37,939 nt of DNA from Polyangia bacterium (GTDB lineage: Bacteria > Myxococcota_A > Polyangia > Nannocystales > Nannocystaceae), in NCBI GenBank assembly GCA_030430565.1, contig JAUIKS010000057.1:1-37939 (forward strand). The letters run 5' to 3'. Both the position numbers and the translations under genes were made by a program. Positions 23,650-30,719 of this stretch are shown one piece after another; the stretch's first letter is position 1, and every line of letters begins with the position of its first letter. The notes under the pieces were generated by a model that searched no databases, had not been told where the DNA came from, and was given only the letters and a program-made list of their open reading frames with translations.

Positions 23650-24948
23650 CTAGACCGAATTGGGGTCCCAGCGCTTGTAGAGCGAGCAGCAGTTGAGCCC
23701 GCCGAAGCCGAAGGAGTTCTTGACCATGAGCTGGATCTCGTGGTCGACGGCCTCGTTGGCGCAGACGTCGAGGTCGATCTCCGGGTCGCGGTTGTCGATG
23801 TTGATCGACGGGTGCAGCTTGCGGCCCTCAAACTGCATCAGCGCGCCGACGGTCTCGACCGCGGGCGCCGACCAGCAGGTGTGGCCGAGCATCGACTTGG
23901 GCGCGTTGATCTTGAGCTTGTAGGCGTGGTCGCCGAAGACCTTCTTGATCGCGTTGACCTCGGACTTGTCGCCGAGCGGGGTCGAGGTCGCGTGCGCGCT
24001 GACGTAGTCGATGTCCTCCGGGACGATCCGGTTGCGTCGCAGCAGCCGCTCGAGGGTCCGCGCCTGGCCCTCGGTCGAGGGCGAGGGCAGGTGGCAGCCG
24101 TCGGAGGTCGAGGTGCAGCCCAGGACCTCGGCGTAGATCCGCGCGCCGCGCTCGAGCGCGTGCCCGAGCTCCTCCAGCACGAGCACGCCGGCGCCGTGCG
24201 AGGGCACAAACCCCTCGCGGTCTTTGTCGTAGGGGCGGCTGGCCTTCTCGGGCGTCTCGTTGAAGCTGTGGATGGTGATGGCGCCCATCATCGCCATGGC
24301 GTGCACGCCCATGCCCGAGAAGTCGAGCACCGAGCCGACGACCACGGCGACCTGGTGGTCGTGGTGGCGGATCTCGTCGATGGCGCTGCGCAGCGCCACG
24401 TTCGCGCTCGCGCAGGCGCCACCCATGGTGTAGCAGGCGCCCTGCGAGCCCAGGACCTCGCTGACGGTCCCGGCGTGATCGGTGTCGAGCATCAGCAGCG
24501 CGGCCAGCGAGTCGATGTAGTCGGGCTCGTCCTGGTAGGTCTCGTAGTTGTCGACGAGGTACTTCTCGTTGAGGTTGTGCCCGCCGACCAGCGTGGCGCA
24601 GCGCGTCGGGTCGAGGTCGAAGCCGACCAGGCCGGCGTCGAGCCACGCGTCCGCGGCGCACATCGCCGAGATCTTGGTCGAGAACGGCGCCTTCTTGCAC
24701 AGCTGGCGCAGCTTCTTGTGGAAGGGCGCGGGCAGCTGCTTCTTGAGCTTGGCGAGCTTGGCCTTGAAGTCGTACTCGGACAGGTCGCCGCCGACCTTCG
24801 AGTACACCAGGTCGTTCTTCAGCCACTTCCAGCGGGAGATGGCCGACTTGCCAGCGACCAGGTTGTTGTAGAAGGTCTCTAGATCATCGCCGATGGGGGT
24901 GTTGATCCCCATCCCCGTAACAACGATGCGCTTATGCTGGTGAACCAC
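23650..24948 (-). CDS. FabF-like beta-ketoacyl-ACP synthase
   Basis: A 432-residue ketosynthase. I start it at GTG 24948 because GAGGAGT lies 7 nt upstream and the protein then opens with RIVVTGMGINTPIG, the standard FabF start. The catalytic residues are Cys179 (GGACASAN), His in SAHATSTPLGD and His in KSMLGHTC; NSFGFGG is near the end. All are present, so it is a condensing enzyme and not the Ser-type decarboxylating KS found in many beta-branching cassettes. No chain-length-factor partner is in the cluster. It probably performs all malonyl condensations of the pathway. Confidence 0.94.
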   Translation of the reverse strand: MVHQHKRIVVTGMGINTPIGDDLETFYNNLVAGKSAISRWKWLKNDLVYSKVGGDLSEYDFKAKLAKLKKQLPAPFHKKLRQLCKKAPFSTKISAMCAADAWLDAGLVGFDLDPTRCATLVGGHNLNEKYLVDNYETYQDEPDYIDSLAALLMLDTDHAGTVSEVLGSQGACYTMGGACASANVALRSAIDEIRHHDHQVAVVVGSVLDFSGMGVHAMAMMGAITIHSFNETPEKASRPYDKDREGFVPSHGAGVLVLEELGHALERGARIYAEVLGCTSTSDGCHLPSPSTEGQARTLERLLRRNRIVPEDIDYVSAHATSTPLGDKSEVNAIKKVFGDHAYKLKINAPKSMLGHTCWSAPAVETVGALMQFEGRKLHPSINIDNRDPEIDLDVCANEAVDHEIQLMVKNSFGFGGLNCCSLYKRWDPNSV

Positions 24949-24955
24949 GATCTGT

Positions 24956-24962
24956 ACTCCTC
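24956..24962 (-). promoter_or_regulatory. Shine-Dalgarno deciding the ketosynthase GTG start
   Basis: GAGGAGT on the minus strand is separated by 7 nt from GTG 24948. It rules out longer N-terminal extensions of the ketosynthase gene that run through the 59-bp gap and the dehydratase gene. Confidence 0.75.
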
Positions 24963-25007
24963 GGATCTCTCGCGTCTGGCGATTGGCGATTTGCGATGGT
25001 ACGCCGC

Positions 25008-25547
25008 TCAGTCGTCGAGCATGAAAACCTCGTATACGGCCAGGGCCTTGACCTCGTCGCCGACCACGACCTGACCGGCGCAGGTCGCCACATAGTCGCC
25101 GTCCTCGATCGAGGTGGCGATGATCTGAATGTCCTGCCCCGGGCGGACCTCGCCCTGGAACAGCGCGTGATGGACCTTGAGCAGGCGCAGCCGGCGGGGC
25201 GTCTGGTCGGGGCCGACCTCGACGGACTTGCTGGCGAGCAGGTGCTGCAGGCAGATCCCGAGCTGGCCGATGGCCTCGATCTGGTAGACGCCCGGGTACA
25301 CCGGATCCCCGGGGAAGTGCCCGCGAAACACCGGGTCGTCGGGGTTGACGTGGCGAAAGCCCCGGACCGCGCCGCCCTCGAGATCCACCGCGTCGATGCC
25401 GTCGAGCAGCAGGAAAGGATCGCGGTGCGGGAGCATGCGCTCGAGCTGGGGGCGACCGAGCGCGACGGTCTGCGCGGTCTCGCAGGCGTCGGGGACGAAC
25501 AGCGGGCGCCTGCGCCCGGCCTTGATCACCTTCTTGAACAGTGACAC
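25008..25547 (-). CDS. FabZ-like 3-hydroxyacyl-ACP dehydratase
   Basis: A 179-residue single hot-dog protein. LPHRDPFLLLDGI is the FabZ entry motif; FRGHFPGDPVYPG holds the catalytic His and EAIGQLG the catalytic Glu. It has a 35-residue N-terminal extension (KKVIKAGRRRPLFVPDAC...) beyond the usual FabZ length of about 145, of unknown purpose. The GTG start at 25547 is supported by AGGAG nine bases upstream. It lies 21 bp after the transacylase gene. Role: dehydration of beta-hydroxyacyl-ACP during elongation. Confidence 0.92.
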   Translation of the reverse strand: MSLFKKVIKAGRRRPLFVPDACETAQTVALGRPQLERMLPHRDPFLLLDGIDAVDLEGGAVRGFRHVNPDDPVFRGHFPGDPVYPGVYQIEAIGQLGICLQHLLASKSVEVGPDQTPRRLRLLKVHHALFQGEVRPGQDIQIIATSIEDGDYVATCAGQVVVGDEVKALAVYEVFMLDD

Positions 25548-25568
25548 CCGCGTTCTCCTGACTTCTTG

Positions 25569-26537
25569 CTAGGCCGCCGTGGACTCGGGCGAGGTGAGCG
25601 TCGCGATCACCTCGCGCAGGTGGGCCCGGGTGTCCTCGCGCGAGTCGCAGGCGTAGCGCGGGCGCTTGATCCACTTGCGGCGCATCAAATTGGTGAGCAC
25701 GCGCTTGACGCCGACCTCAACAAACACCGCGTCGGGGTAGCGCTCGGCCACGAGGTCGACGGAGCGCCGCCACAGCACGGGCGAGTGGACGTGGGCGGCG
25801 AGCTGCTCGATGAAGAGCTCGCGCGTGGGCTCGGGGACGATCTGCGCGAGCCGGTTGGGGATGTACGGGCGCCGAACCGGGCGCCAGGCGGCCGCCTCGA
25901 GGGCGACGCGGAACTCGGCGCCGACCGGCGCGAACATCGAGGCGTGCATGGGCACGCGGCGCTCGATGATCACGGGCTGGGCGTAGTGCTCATCCTCGAG
26001 CACCTGCACGGCCGCCTCGATCGCGGCCTGGTCGCCGGCGATGACGTTCTGCCGGGGTGAGTTGAGGTTGACGATCTCGAGCTGCCCGAGGTCGCGGGCG
26101 CGGAGCTGCGTGACGACCTCCTCGAGCTCCTCGAGCCCCAGCGGCTGGATCGAGGCCATCCAGCCCCGCGGGCCGCGGTCGTAGGCCTCGCCGCGGGCCT
26201 TCACCAGGGTCAGCGCGTCGTCGAAGTCGAGCGCGCCGATGTCCACCAAGTGGTTGTATTCGCCGAGGCTGAGCCCGAGCGAGATGTCCGCCGAGATCCC
26301 GGCGGCCGCGAGGATCTGACCCATCATGTGGTTCGCCAGGAACACGCCGATCTGGATGTCGACGTTGCGCGCGAACGCGTCCCCGTGATCCGCCGCGTAG
26401 TGGGCCGCCAGGTCACGGTCGAGCCGCGCCGAGGCGCGCTCGAGCACGTGTCGGTTCGGGCCGTGCAGCTCGACGAGCTTGTCGAGCATGCCGGGGTAAC
26501 GAGAACTCTGCCCGGGATAAAGGAAGACGGTCGTCAT
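25569..26537 (-). CDS. FabD-like malonyl-CoA:ACP transacylase
   Basis: About 322 residues from ATG 26537; a GTG three codons upstream (26546) is an equal alternative, and neither has a clear Shine-Dalgarno. It opens with VFLYPGQSSRYPGM. The nucleophile is Ser90 in SLGLSLGEYNHL; the usual His before this Ser (GHSxG) is Leu here. KARGEAYD keeps the Arg that binds the malonyl carboxylate, VPMHASMFAP holds the catalytic His, and FVEVGVKRVLTNL is the C-terminal FabD motif. It should load malonyl onto ACP2. The 115-bp leader to the AOS gene is strikingly pyrimidine-rich on the coding strand. Confidence 0.9.
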   Translation of the reverse strand: MTTVFLYPGQSSRYPGMLDKLVELHGPNRHVLERASARLDRDLAAHYAADHGDAFARNVDIQIGVFLANHMMGQILAAAGISADISLGLSLGEYNHLVDIGALDFDDALTLVKARGEAYDRGPRGWMASIQPLGLEELEEVVTQLRARDLGQLEIVNLNSPRQNVIAGDQAAIEAAVQVLEDEHYAQPVIIERRVPMHASMFAPVGAEFRVALEAAAWRPVRRPYIPNRLAQIVPEPTRELFIEQLAAHVHSPVLWRRSVDLVAERYPDAVFVEVGVKRVLTNLMRRKWIKRPRYACDSREDTRAHLREVIATLTSPESTAA

Positions 26538-26652
26538 GGCGAACACACGCGGTGAGGGGATAGGAGGGTCGGTCTTGTGGGGTCTGAGCGATAGGGGAAG
26601 CGATGCGGAGGCTAGCGAAGGGCGATAAGGAGAAAGAGGGGGACGAGCGCCG

Positions 26653-27897
26653 TCAGCCGCGGACGTGCGGCACGATGACGTCCTCGAGGATCTGCAGCGC
26701 GCGATCGAGGTCCGCTTTGCTGTGCGCGGCCGTGACGGCGACGCGGTAGCGCAGGCTGTCCTCGGGGACCGATGGGTAGTCGACCGGCGCCAAGAACAGG
26801 CCCTTGTCGTTCATCTCGCTGCACAGCTCGTAGAGCGCCTGGCGGTCGGAGCCGATGATGATCGGCATGACCTGGCTGGTCGACTCGCCGAGGTTGAGCC
26901 CGAGGCCCAGCGCCTGCTCGCGGAAGTAGTTGGTGTTGGCCCACACCTTCTCGCGCAGGCTGTTGTCGCGGGTCATGACCTCGAGGGCCTTGAGCACGCC
27001 GGCGACGGTCGCGGGCGGGAGCGCGCAGCTGAAGCCGTAGGGGTTGCTGTAGTAGCGGATGTAGCGGATCAGCCCGGCGGGGCCCGCCGTGTAGCCGCCG
27101 CAGGAGGCGAACGACTTGCTGAAGGTCGCGAACTGCACCGGCACGCGCTTCTCGACGTCGTAGTGCTCGAGCACGCCGCGGCCGTGCTCGCCGTAGACGC
27201 CGATCGAGTGGGCCTCGTCGATGAACACGCCGACGCCGTGCTGCTCCGCGACCGGCAGCAGCTTGGGTAGGTCGGCGGTGTCGCCGTCCATGGAGTAGAC
27301 GCCCTCGACGACGACGAGGCGGCGGCGCCCCTCGGTCGCCTTGAGCGCCTTCTCGAGCGACTCCGGGTCGTTGTGATCGAAGAAGACGAGCTTGGCCTTG
27401 GCGAGCTTTACGCCGTCGAGGATGCTGAGGTGGACCTTGGCGTCGACGACCGCGGCGTCGCCCTTGCGGAGCACGCCGGCCAGGCTGCCCATGCTGCCGG
27501 CGAAGCCGCTGTTAAACAGCATGCAGGCCTCGCGCCCGGTCCACTCGGCGAGCTTGCGCTCGAGCTCGCGGTGGAGGTTGGAGAGGCCGGAGAGCAGCGG
27601 CGAGCCGCAGGCGCCGGTGCCGTACTCCTGCAGGGCGCGGATCCCCGCGTTGACGACCTCGGGGTGCGTCGCGAGGCCGAGATAATTGTAGGAGCTGAGG
27701 TTGACGACCTCGGTGCGCTTGCCGGCGCGCTCGATCATCATGCGCGGCCGAACCGCGCCCAGCATCTGCGGCTCAAACAGGTTGACCGCCCAGGCGCCCT
27801 GCTCGAGCCACTCCGAGAACGACGCGGGCGCCTGGAGGGTGCTGTTATCCTCGGGGAAGTAGAAATCTGCGAGACTGTGTTCAGCTTCGCTCGGCAT
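26653..27897 (-). CDS. Alpha-oxoamine synthase (serine palmitoyltransferase / AONS-like)
   Basis: A 414-residue fold-type I PLP enzyme. FNSGFAGSMG, FIDEAHSIGVYG (Asp and His near PLP) and ATFSKSFASCGG (Schiff-base Lys, about residue 261) are all present, and SYNYLGLA near the N-terminus is typical. The family condenses an acyl-CoA or acyl-ACP with Gly, Ala, Ser or another amino acid, losing CO2 to give an alpha-amino ketone. Next to ACPs, a long GNAT and a FAAL, a sphingoid-base-forming role is more likely than biotin synthesis (no bio genes) or heme synthesis. First gene of the cluster. I prefer ATG 27897; a TTG two codons earlier is possible. Confidence 0.92.
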   Translation of the reverse strand: MPSEAEHSLADFYFPEDNSTLQAPASFSEWLEQGAWAVNLFEPQMLGAVRPRMMIERAGKRTEVVNLSSYNYLGLATHPEVVNAGIRALQEYGTGACGSPLLSGLSNLHRELERKLAEWTGREACMLFNSGFAGSMGSLAGVLRKGDAAVVDAKVHLSILDGVKLAKAKLVFFDHNDPESLEKALKATEGRRRLVVVEGVYSMDGDTADLPKLLPVAEQHGVGVFIDEAHSIGVYGEHGRGVLEHYDVEKRVPVQFATFSKSFASCGGYTAGPAGLIRYIRYYSNPYGFSCALPPATVAGVLKALEVMTRDNSLREKVWANTNYFREQALGLGLNLGESTSQVMPIIIGSDRQALYELCSEMNDKGLFLAPVDYPSVPEDSLRYRVAVTAAHSKADLDRALQILEDVIVPHVRG

Positions 27898-27932
27898 CGG
27901 CAAGCCTGGGAAGAGGTTGTGGAGGGGTCAAT

Positions 27933-27949
27933 TCGCCAGGGATTGGCGA
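27933..27949. promoter_or_regulatory. Inverted repeat in the leader of the cluster's first gene
   Basis: TCGCCA-GGGAT-TGGCGA, 36-52 nt upstream of the AOS start. It could be an operator or a hairpin in the 5' leader. Part of it (GATTGGCGAT, 27941-27950) recurs exactly at 24981-24990 before the ketosynthase gene. Confidence 0.35.
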
Positions 27950-28112
27950 TATGGGGCGGTGAGTAGCGCGAGCGCGCGAAGATGCCAAGTCAGGGCGCAC
28001 CGCTCCCCCTGGCGCCACGGGCAAAGTGAACTGCGTATTATCACATCCCGTCAAGACTGCGCGCGAGCTATGTCACAGCGCCGTTGCGGGCCGACCCGCG
28101 TCTTGGCGCGCC

Positions 28113-28127
28113 GTGCGAATTTCGCAC
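28113..28127. promoter_or_regulatory. Perfect 15-bp palindrome before the LMW-PTP gene
   Basis: GTGCGAA-T-TTCGCAC has perfect 7-bp arms around a single base. It lies 42 nt before the LMW-PTP start and about 215 nt upstream of the AOS gene in the 272-bp divergent gap, a fitting site for a dimeric regulator of either operon. No regulator gene is adjacent. Confidence 0.5.
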
Positions 28128-28169
28128 CTCCCGACCAACGACCGCGGCCGCGGCGTGGAGTGATAAAGG

Positions 28170-28640
28170 ATGGGCGTGCCGACCCGTGTCCTGTTCGTCT
28201 GCCTTGGCAACATCTGCCGCAGCCCCCTCGCGGAGGGCCTCATGCGCCGTCATCTCGAGGCCCAGGGCCTGAGCGACGCCTTCGAGATCGACTCGGCCGG
28301 CACCGGCGCGTGGCATGTCGGCGAGGCGCCCGATCGGCGAATGCGCCAGACGGCCCGCGGCCACGGCGTTGACCTCGATCACCTGCGCGGGCGTCAGATC
28401 ACCGCCGCGGACCTCGAGCGCTTCGACCACATCATCGTGATGGACCATGAGAACCTGGCGAACGTGAGGCGCCTCGACCGGGCCGGGCGCTACCACGATC
28501 GCGTCCGGCTGCTCCGCGACTACGACCCCACCCCCGGCGACGGCGCGGTCCCCGATCCGTACTACGAGGGCGGCTTCGAGGGGGTGTACGCGATCGTCGA
28601 GCGCTCGACGCGGGCGCTGCTCGAGGCGCTCGCGCCGTGA
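28170..28640 (+). CDS. Low-molecular-weight protein tyrosine phosphatase family
   Basis: A 156-residue cytosolic enzyme. The P-loop VCLGNICRSP gives nucleophile Cys11, second Cys16 and Arg17 (C-x5-R), and DPYYEGGFEGVY near the C-terminus carries the acid Asp129. All catalytic residues are intact and the length is normal. Its stop overlaps the start of a fructosamine-kinase-family gene (GTGA). Established knowledge: bacterial LMW-PTP genes are often paired with ribulosamine/erythrulosamine 3-kinases, and some members dephosphorylate sugar phosphates attached to proteins. The pair therefore suggests protein deglycation, although protein-tyrosine signalling cannot be excluded. Confidence 0.93.
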   Translation: MGVPTRVLFVCLGNICRSPLAEGLMRRHLEAQGLSDAFEIDSAGTGAWHVGEAPDRRMRQTARGHGVDLDHLRGRQITAADLERFDHIIVMDHENLANVRRLDRAGRYHDRVRLLRDYDPTPGDGAVPDPYYEGGFEGVYAIVERSTRALLEALAP

Positions 28641-29533
28641 TCGGCGAGCCGCTCCGCGACGCGCTCACGGACTTGCTCGGCGGCGAGCCGGTGATCCGCC
28701 GCGGCGTCGGCGGCGGCTCGATCGCCCGCGCGTTCGAGCTCGAGCTGGCCGGTCGCCGTATGTTCTTAAAGACCGGTGGGCCGGCCGTCGCCGCGACCTT
28801 CCCGGGCGAGGCCGCCGGGCTCGAGGCGCTCCGCGCCGCCGCCAGCCCGCTGCGGATCCCGAGGGTCCTCGGCCGCGCGGCCGCGGGCGACCACGACGCC
28901 GGCGGCTTCTTGCTGCTCGAGTGGCTCGAGCCGGGTCCGCGTCCACCTGACTTTTGGGACCGGCTCGCGCGGGGCCTCGCCGCGCTGCACCACCACGAGT
29001 CGCGCGCCCCCGACGGGCGGCCGCGGTACGGCTTCGCCCGCGACAACCACATCGGCCGAACGCCGCAAGCCAACGGCTGGATGCGCGCGTGGCCAGCGTT
29101 CTTCGCCGAGCGCCGGCTCGCGCCCCAGGTCGCGCGCGCGCGCGCTGCCGGGCTGTGGTCGCGCGGGTGGGACCGCCCGCTCGCGCGCCTGCTCAGCGCG
29201 CTACCGCGCGAGCTGCCGCGGGCGCCCTGCCCCTCGCTGGTCCACGGCGACCTGTGGAGCGGCAACGTCCTGTGCGCGCGCGGGGGCGCGCCCGCGCTGT
29301 TCGACCCGGCCGCGTACTACGGGCACCGCGAGGTCGACCTGGCGATGAGCGAGCTGTTCGGCGGCTTCGCCCCGCGCTTCTACGACGCCTACCGCGAGGC
29401 CTGGCCGCTGGAGCCCGGCTACCCGAGACGTCGCGCGATCTACAACCTGTATCACGCGATCAACCACCTGAACCTGTTCGGCGCCGACGCGTACGTGGGC
29501 ATGGTGACGCGACACCTCACCGCGCTCGCGTAG
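28637..29533 (+). CDS. Fructosamine/ribulosamine 3-kinase family protein
   Basis: A 298-residue APH-like kinase. It starts at GTG 28637 inside the LMW-PTP stop. GRRMFLKTGG holds the ATP-binding Lys, LVHGDLWSGNVL (about residue 203) the catalytic Asp and metal-binding Asn, and LFDPAAYYGHREVDLAM the DxD-like loop with family-specific PAxYYGxRExDLAM residues. GFARDNHIGRTPQ is also family-typical. These enzymes phosphorylate sugars bound to protein lysines at O3, which destabilises the adduct and repairs the protein. Bacterial members usually prefer ribulosamines or erythrulosamines. Confidence 0.93.
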   Translation: MIGEPLRDALTDLLGGEPVIRRGVGGGSIARAFELELAGRRMFLKTGGPAVAATFPGEAAGLEALRAAASPLRIPRVLGRAAAGDHDAGGFLLLEWLEPGPRPPDFWDRLARGLAALHHHESRAPDGRPRYGFARDNHIGRTPQANGWMRAWPAFFAERRLAPQVARARAAGLWSRGWDRPLARLLSALPRELPRAPCPSLVHGDLWSGNVLCARGGAPALFDPAAYYGHREVDLAMSELFGGFAPRFYDAYREAWPLEPGYPRRRAIYNLYHAINHLNLFGADAYVGMVTRHLTALA

Positions 29534-29574
29534 TCTCTCTCGAAGCTGGCGGCGACGCGAACGAGCGCGCGCGC

Positions 29575-29614
29575 GCGGACAAGCGGACAAGCGGACAGGC
29601 GGACAAGCGGCCAA
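29575..29614 (+). repeat. 8-bp tandem repeat after the kinase gene
   Basis: Five units of GCGGACAA with two variants (GCGGACAG, GCGGCCAA). The array lies in the non-coding gap between the fructosamine kinase and coiled-coil genes. An 8-bp period is not codon-based. No hairpin is evident. Confidence 0.85.
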
Positions 29615-29728
29615 GAAGAAAACCCGCGCGAGCGCGGCGGTGAACCGATAGATCGTCGCGGCGGGCCTGGTACAACAAGCCGAGCCTTGATCGCCCACGT
29701 CACCGACGCTGACGAAAGCCCCCGCGCC

Positions 29729-30682
29729 ATGACAGACACGCCGAAGCCGAACACGCCCGAAGAGCAGCCGAGCCCGCCCCAGGCCGGGGCGAGCGAGCCG
29801 GCGGCCGCACCGACCCCCGCCGCCAAGCCCCCCGCCGCCAAGCCCCCCGCCGCCGCCAAGCCCCCTGTCGCCCCTCCCCCCGCGGTGAGTAAACCGGCGC
29901 CGACCGACGCGGCGATGACCACGCTTCGCGAGCAGCGAGACCAGCTCCAGCGCGAGCTCTCGACCACGCGCTCGAGCCTCACCAGCGAGCGCGCGGCCAA
30001 GGTCGCGGCAGAGCGCGCGCGCTCGCGACTCAACGCCCAGCTGGCGACCGCCAACAACAAGTTCGACGCGGCGCTCAAGAGCCAGACCCAGCTCCGCGAG
30101 CAGGTCGATCGGGTCTCGGGCGAGCTGGCGACCGCGAAGAGCGAGCTCGCGGCCTGTCGTGATGACCTGAGCAACACCCGCGAGGCGCTCGAGCGGCTCG
30201 AGTCCGAGGGGGCGAACGCCCGCGACGAGCTGGCGAGCGCGCGCTCGGCCCACACCGAGACCAAGCAGGAGCTCGAGTCGCTGCAGCGCGAGCGCGAGGA
30301 CGCGTACAAGCACCTTCAGTCAGCCCAGGAGTCCGCCGCCAACGCCGAGCGCAAGGCCCAAGAGGCCGACGCGCGCGCCGCCGAGCTCGAGGCCGCCCGA
30401 GCCACGCTGCAGGCCGAGCGCGACGCGCTGCGAGCCGAGCTCGAGGGGGTGCGCCCAGAGCTCGACAGCGCGCGCGATCGCGTCAAGAGCCTGAAGAAGC
30501 GCGTCGCCGACGAGGAGAGCGCGCACAGCCACACGCGCGCCGAGCTGTGGCGCGCGCGCGAGGATCTCGAGGCCGCGAAGGCGGAGATCGATCGCGCCCG
30601 CGGCGGCTCGAAGCGCGTCGTGCGTGCCGCGCTCGGGGTCGCCGCTGGCGTCGGCGCGTTCATCCTGTTCCGCAAGCGCTAA
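29729..30682 (+). CDS. Pro/Ala-rich, long coiled-coil protein with C-terminal membrane anchor
   Basis: 317 residues from ATG 29729 (TTG 29687 is an alternative, 10 nt after a TACAAC hexamer). Residues 1-65 are Pro/Ala/Lys-rich with repeated AAKPP units, residues 70-295 form a continuous coiled coil (heptads rich in Glu, Arg, Ala, Leu: REQRDQLQRELS, AELEAARATLQAER, VKSLKKRVADEE), and the end is a single membrane helix (ALGVAAGVGAFILF) followed by RKR. There is no signal peptide, so it is probably a tail-anchored cytoplasmic rod about 30 nm long if straight. No named family is recognised. A structural or polar-organising role is possible. Confidence 0.75.
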   Translation: MTDTPKPNTPEEQPSPPQAGASEPAAAPTPAAKPPAAKPPAAAKPPVAPPPAVSKPAPTDAAMTTLREQRDQLQRELSTTRSSLTSERAAKVAAERARSRLNAQLATANNKFDAALKSQTQLREQVDRVSGELATAKSELAACRDDLSNTREALERLESEGANARDELASARSAHTETKQELESLQREREDAYKHLQSAQESAANAERKAQEADARAAELEAARATLQAERDALRAELEGVRPELDSARDRVKSLKKRVADEESAHSHTRAELWRAREDLEAAKAEIDRARGGSKRVVRAALGVAAGVGAFILFRKR

Positions 30683-30719
30683 CGACACGCCAACGCGGCG
30701 CTGCAGGCGGGCGGCCGCG

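Larger units (their letters stand above)
14333..27897 (-). other. 14-gene lipid/polyketide cluster: type II FAS + HCS beta-branching cassette + AOS + GNAT + FAAL
   Basis: Fourteen genes in one direction. Gaps run from 4-bp overlaps (ECH1/ECH2, ECH2/SDR) to 147 bp, and no gene is in the opposite direction. Order of transcription: AOS, MAT, DH, KS, KR, HCS, ECH1, ECH2, FabL-like A, FabL-like B, ACP2, GNAT, ACP1, FAAL. HCS-ECH1-ECH2 has the gene order known from trans-AT polyketide beta-branching cassettes. The other genes form a self-sufficient dissociated fatty-acid synthase plus amino-acid condensation and N-acylation functions. I infer a methyl-branched amino lipid (sphingoid-like). No regulator, transporter, thioesterase, modular PKS or NRPS is present. 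The likely promoter region is 27898-28169. Confidence 0.85.

Noticed and set aside
22771..24882. 703-codon plus-strand frame across KR and KS genes
   Set aside because: Shadow of the ketoreductase and ketosynthase genes; low-complexity Val/Asp/Arg composition and no motif.
23650..24948. Ketosynthase as the decarboxylating KS of the beta-branching set
   Set aside because: Cys179 and both His residues are present; decarboxylating forms have Ser in place of Cys.
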